DNA of 9,435 nucleotides from NCBI GenBank assembly GCA_023462275.1, contig JAEWYD010000112.1:1-9435 (forward strand). The letters run 5' to 3'. Source of the DNA: Actinomycetes bacterium (GTDB lineage Bacteria; Actinomycetota; Actinomycetes; Actinomycetales; Cellulomonadaceae). Position 1 is the first letter of the stretch. Every line of letters begins with the position of its first letter. The notes below the pieces were generated by a model. It did no database searches. It had not been told where the DNA came from and saw only the letters and a program-made list of their open reading frames with translations. The translations under genes were made by a program, and so were the position numbers. Positions 6,118-9,435 of the stretch are shown piece after piece.

Positions 6118-6492
6118 ATGTCCGTCGTCGACTGGATCGGCGCGATCGCCGGCCTGCTGGCAGCGCTCGCGTTCGTCGGGCTCGTCGTCGTGCTGGCCGT
6201 GCCCCTCGTCAAGCTGGGCCGGACGATCGACGCCGCGACGCAGTCCATCAAGGACGTCACGGAGCACACCCTGCCCGTGATCGACGAGGCCGCGGCCACC
6301 GTGGCGGGCACGAACGCGCAGCTCGTCAAGGTGGACGCCGTGACCACGGCAGCCGCCGAGATCTCCCAGAACGCCTCCGCCGTGACGGCCCTGGTCGCCG
6401 CGACGATCGGCCGGCCGCTGATCCGGCTGGCCGCCTTCTCCTACGGTGTCCGGCGGGCGGCGTCGGGCCTCGCCGAGAAGGTCCGGGGCTGA
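6118..6492 (+). CDS. DUF948 domain membrane protein
   Basis: A 124-residue protein of the DUF948 family, function unknown. One N-terminal transmembrane helix spans about residues 7-30 (AIAGLLAALAFVGLVVVLAV). A long, mostly helical amphipathic segment with heptad-like spacing follows (about 35-95: LGRTIDAATQSIKDVTEH, TLPVIDEAAATVAGTNAQL, and so on). A short basic tail contains YGVRRA and ends EKVRG. The architecture, one helix plus a coiled-coil-like region, is typical of DUF948 and resembles apolipoprotein or methyl-accepting-type helical bundles without their signalling motifs. ATG 6118 has GAGGAG 4 nt upstream. Its TGA overlaps the next ATG by 1 nt (TGATG), so the two are probably translated together. 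In actinobacteria a DUF948 gene is commonly found between rpsD and alaS, which supports the call. Confidence 0.9.
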   Translation: MSVVDWIGAIAGLLAALAFVGLVVVLAVPLVKLGRTIDAATQSIKDVTEHTLPVIDEAAATVAGTNAQLVKVDAVTTAAAEISQNASAVTALVAATIGRPLIRLAAFSYGVRRAASGLAEKVRG

Positions 6493-6836
6493 TGCGCCGC
6501 CTCTTCTGGATGGGCGTGGGTGCGGCCGGTGCCGTGCTGGCGCTGCGCCGGGCCAAGGCGGCCGCGCGCCGCTTCACGCCCGAGGGCGTCGCCGAGCAGG
6601 CGACCGACGCCGGTCGCCGGTTCACGACCGCGGTTCGCGACGCCGTCGGCGAGTTCCGCACGGCGCGTGCGGAGCGGGAGACCGAGCTCGTCACGGCGCT
6701 CCTCGCGGAGCCCGAGGGCGGCACCGTCGCCGAGCGCCGGGCAGCCCGCGACGCCGCCGAACGGTCGGGTCCGCCCGCCGTGCGGCCCGCTGCCGACCTC
6801 GCGCACGACGACGAGGACGAGGACGAGTTCTTCTAG
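6492..6836 (+). CDS. small membrane-anchored protein with acidic tail (DUF6167-like)
   Basis: A 114-residue protein. The N-terminus, MRRLFWMGVGAAGAVLALRR, is a short hydrophobic helix flanked by Arg, probably a membrane anchor and not a cleaved signal. Next comes a conserved-looking FTPEGVAEQ segment (28-36) and an amphipathic charged helix (about 40-70, with VRDAVGEFRTARAEREXEL-like spacing). The tail is disordered and ends in HDDEDEDEFF. From memory it resembles the DUF6167 proteins found between DUF948 and alaS in Streptomyces; I cannot confirm this by search. The ATG overlaps the DUF948 stop by one base, implying coupling. alaS starts 43 bp downstream on the same strand. Function is unknown; pairing with DUF948 at the membrane is an inference from adjacency and topology. 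Confidence 0.85.
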   Translation: MRRLFWMGVGAAGAVLALRRAKAAARRFTPEGVAEQATDAGRRFTTAVRDAVGEFRTARAERETELVTALLAEPEGGTVAERRAARDAAERSGPPAVRPAADLAHDDEDEDEFF

Positions 6837-6879
6837 CCCCGGGCCCGAACGGACCCCAGCACCACCTTCGAGAGGACCC

Positions 6880-9435
6880 ATGCGCACCGCCGAGATCCGT
6901 CGCCGTTGGCTCGAGTTCTTCGCCGAGCGCGGCCACACCGTCGTGCCGTCGTCGTCGCTGATCTCCCCGGATCCGTCGACGCTGTTCACGATCGCGGGCA
7001 TGGTCCCGTTCATCCCGTACATGCTCGGCCAGCAGGCCGCGCCGTGGCCGCGGGCGACCAGCGTGCAGAAGTGCGTGCGCACGCAGGACATCGAGGAGGT
7101 CGGCAAGACCACCCGGCACGGCACGTTCTTCCAGATGAACGGCAACTTCTCGTTCGGCGACTACTTCAAGCAGGGCGCCATCGAGTACGCGTGGGAGCTG
7201 GTCACGGGCGCGCCCGCGGACGGCGGCTACGGGTTCGACCCGGACAAGATCTGGGTGACCGTCTACCACGACGACGACGAGGCGGCGCGCATCTGGCGCG
7301 AGGTCGCGGGGCTGCCGGACGAGCGCATCCAGCGCCGCGGCAAGAAGGACAACTACTGGCACACCGGCCAGCCGGGCCCGGCGGGGCCGTGCTCGGAGAT
7401 CTACGTCGACCGGGGGCCGCAGTACGGGCCCGACGGCGGCCCGGTGGTGGACGAGGACCGCTTCCTGGAGATCTGGAACCTCGTCTTCATGGAGTACGCC
7501 ATCGACGACGTCCGGGCCAAGGACGACTTCCGCATCACCGGCGGCCTCAAGCAGCGCAACATCGACACGGGCATGGGCCTCGAGCGCGTGGCGTACCTGC
7601 TGCAGGGCGTCGACAACATGTACGAGATCGACGAGGTCTTCCCGGTCATCCAGGCGGCCCAGGAGCTGTCGGGCAAGCGCTACGGCGCCGACCACCTGGA
7701 CGACGTCCGGATGCGCGTCGTGGCGGACCACGTCCGGTCGGGGCTCATGCTCATCGGCGACGGCATCAGCCCGTCCAACGAGGGCCGCGGCTACGTGCTG
7801 CGCCGGCTGCTGCGCCGCAGCGTCCGCGCGATGCGGCTCCTCGGCGTCGACGAGCCGGCGCTGCCGGCCCTGCTGCCGGTCTCGAGGGACGCCATGGGCG
7901 CGTCGTACCCGGAGCTGGTCAGCGACTTCGACCGCATCTCGCGGATCGCGTACGGCGAGGAGGAGGCGTTCCGGCGCACGCTCGCGGCCGGGACGACGAT
8001 CCTCGACACGGCGGTCGCGACCGTGAAGCGCTCGGGCGGCGCCCTGCTGCCCGGCGAGCAGGCGTTCGCGCTGCACGACACGTACGGCTTCCCGATCGAC
8101 CTGACGCTCGAGATGGCGGCGGAGCAGGGTCTGAAGGTCGACGAGGCGGGCTTCCGCGACCTCATGGCCGCGCAGCGCGAGCGGGCCCGTGCGGACGCGA
8201 AGTCCAAGAAGGGCGCGCACAAGGCGATCACGGCGCTGCGCGAGCTGCGGGACGCCGGGGCTACCGAGTTCACGGGCTACACCGAGCTCACCACGGCGTC
8301 GACGGTCCGCGGGATCGTCCGGGATGACGCCCTGGTGCCGGCGGCCGCCGAGGGCGAGGTCGTCGACGTCGTGCTCGAGAAGACGCCGTTCTACGCCGAG
8401 TCTGGCGGGCAGGACTCCGACGCCGGCGTGATCACCGCCGACGGCACCGTGCTGGAGGTGCTGGACGTCCAGCGGCCGGTCAAGGGCCTCGTCGTGCACA
8501 CCGTCCGCGTCACCCAGGGTGAGCTGCGCAGCGGGGGCGAGGTGCTGGCGCAGGTCGACCGCGAGTGGCGGCTCGGTGCTCGCCAGGCGCACTCGGGCAC
8601 CCACGTGGTCCACGCGGCGCTGCGCGAGGTGCTCGGCCCGTCCGCGCTCCAGTCCGGCTCGTACAACAAGCCGGGCTACCTCCGGCTCGACTTCGCGTGG
8701 AACCAGGCGCTGTCCGACACCGCGCGGAGTGAGATCGAGGACGTCGCCAACCGCGCGATCCGCGAGGACCTGGGCGTCCGGTGGCAGTACATGCCGCTGT
8801 CCGAGGCGCGGGCCTGGGGCGCGATCGCGCTCTTCGGCGAGACGTACGACGAGACGAAGGTGCGCGTCGTCGAGATCGGCGGCCCGTGGTCCCGGGAGCT
8901 CTGCGGCGGTACGCACGTCGACCACTCGAGCCAGATCGGCCTGATCGCCCTGACGGGGGAGTCGTCCGTCGGGTCCGGGGCGCGTCGCGTGGAGGCCCTC
9001 GTCGGGCTGGAGGCGTTCCACCACCTGGCCCGCGAGCGGGCCCTGGTGAGCACGCTCACCGAGACGCTCAAGGCGCGTCCCGAGGAGCTCCCGGAGCGCG
9101 TCGGCGGGCTGCTGGCACGGCTGCGCGAGGCCGAGCGAGAGCTGGCGTCGCTGCGGCGGGCAAGCCTGCTCGCCGCCGTCGGGGAGATCGCCGCGACGGC
9201 CACGCAGGCGGGCCCCGCTCGCCTCGTGACGCACGACGCCGGCGCCGTCGCCGCGGTGGACGACCTGCGTTCGCTGGCGCTCGAGGTGCGCGGGCGGCTC
9301 GGGGAGGAGCCAGCCGTCGTGGCGGTGGGCGGGATCGCGAAGGACCGCCCCGTCGTGCTGGTCGCCACCAACGCGGGCGCCCGGGACGCCGGCCTGCGCG
9401 CCGGTGACCTCGCGCGCTCGGCTGCTGGCGTGCTC
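6880..9435 (+). CDS. alaS: alanyl-tRNA synthetase, C-terminus cut by window edge
   Basis: Class II cytoplasmic synthetase that charges tRNA-Ala and clears mischarged Ser/Gly. The frame runs 852 codons with no stop before the window ends; full proteins are about 885-890 residues, so only part of the C-Ala domain is missing. The catalytic core begins MRTAEIRRRWLEFF. Motif 2 spans VQKCVRTQDIEEVGKTTRHG and FFQMNGNFSFGDYFK, and motif 3 is DTGMGLERVA (R236). The editing domain keeps its four zinc ligands: H571 and H575 in AHSGTHVVHAAL, and C675 and H679 in ELCGGTHVDH. A SSVGSGARRVEAL segment follows. A helical linker at about 715-765 (LREAERELASLRRA) leads into the C-Ala domain (VAVGGIAKDRPVVLVATN). 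ATG 6880 has AGAGGA 3 nt upstream. No T-box leader is present in the 43-bp gap, so it is likely cotranscribed with the two preceding genes. Confidence 0.98.
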   Translation, partial: MRTAEIRRRWLEFFAERGHTVVPSSSLISPDPSTLFTIAGMVPFIPYMLGQQAAPWPRATSVQKCVRTQDIEEVGKTTRHGTFFQMNGNFSFGDYFKQGAIEYAWELVTGAPADGGYGFDPDKIWVTVYHDDDEAARIWREVAGLPDERIQRRGKKDNYWHTGQPGPAGPCSEIYVDRGPQYGPDGGPVVDEDRFLEIWNLVFMEYAIDDVRAKDDFRITGGLKQRNIDTGMGLERVAYLLQGVDNMYEIDEVFPVIQAAQELSGKRYGADHLDDVRMRVVADHVRSGLMLIGDGISPSNEGRGYVLRRLLRRSVRAMRLLGVDEPALPALLPVSRDAMGASYPELVSDFDRISRIAYGEEEAFRRTLAAGTTILDTAVATVKRSGGALLPGEQAFALHDTYGFPIDLTLEMAAEQGLKVDEAGFRDLMAAQRERARADAKSKKGAHKAITALRELRDAGATEFTGYTELTTASTVRGIVRDDALVPAAAEGEVVDVVLEKTPFYAESGGQDSDAGVITADGTVLEVLDVQRPVKGLVVHTVRVTQGELRSGGEVLAQVDREWRLGARQAHSGTHVVHAALREVLGPSALQSGSYNKPGYLRLDFAWNQALSDTARSEIEDVANRAIREDLGVRWQYMPLSEARAWGAIALFGETYDETKVRVVEIGGPWSRELCGGTHVDHSSQIGLIALTGESSVGSGARRVEALVGLEAFHHLARERALVSTLTETLKARPEELPERVGGLLARLREAERELASLRRASLLAAVGEIAATATQAGPARLVTHDAGAVAAVDDLRSLALEVRGRLGEEPAVVAVGGIAKDRPVVLVATNAGARDAGLRAGDLARSAAGVL

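Noticed and set aside
6837..6879. T-box or attenuator before alaS
   Set aside because: The gap is only 43 bp, with no T-box stem, no specifier loop and no terminator.
6906..8327. A 473-codon plus-strand frame inside alaS
   Set aside because: Out of frame with alaS, whose frame from 6880 shows every AlaRS motif; the alternative product is Arg/Gly/Ala low-complexity.
6691..9234. An 847-codon minus-strand frame opposite alaS
   Set aside because: Exact antisense shadow of alaS; composition dominated by Arg, Asp, Val and His, with no recognisable domain.

Overview
The window is chromosomal DNA of very high G+C content with strong G/C bias at third codon positions. Together with the type of ribosomal protein S4, the gene order rarA - rpsD - DUF948 - small acidic protein - alaS, and an apparently leaderless rarA, this points to an actinobacterium. 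My best guess is Micrococcales, near Cellulomonas; the phylum is firm and the genus is not.

Left part (1-3692), accessory or lineage-specific. A GNAT-family acetyltransferase gene on the plus strand (its 5' end may lie outside the window) converges on a three-gene minus-strand unit. Read 5' to 3' on the minus strand, that unit is a 744-residue MMPL/RND-type membrane transporter (3692-1458), then two small membrane proteins of unknown function (1399-1016 and 1019-621). The two small genes overlap by 4 nt (GTGA), so they are probably translationally coupled. No regulator gene sits next to the transporter.

Centre (3693-5223). A 118-bp divergent intergenic region separates the transporter from rarA. 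It carries three direct copies of an 11-bp repeat and, directly before rarA, a TANNNT box placed as in a leaderless promoter. RarA is a replication-fork AAA+ ATPase with every expected motif.

Right part (5224-9435), housekeeping. A 174-nt structured leader precedes rpsD, which encodes the cysteine-ribbon-free form of S4. A strong GC-rich hairpin follows rpsD. Then comes a probable operon: a DUF948 membrane protein, a small acidic-tailed membrane protein (1-nt overlap), and alaS, which runs off the right edge after 852 codons with roughly 35-40 codons missing. From the gene order known in actinobacteria, the next genes outside the window are likely ruvX, mltG and aroE.

I found no tRNA, rRNA, CRISPR array, insertion sequence, phage gene or defence system, and no evidence of an undescribed multi-gene system. 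The points most worth a second look are the rpsD leader (with a 12-codon upstream ORF overlapping the rpsD start), the triple repeat in the divergent promoter region, and the MMPL operon with its two unassigned membrane proteins. Several very long open frames antisense to real genes were judged to be GC-rich shadows and left out.
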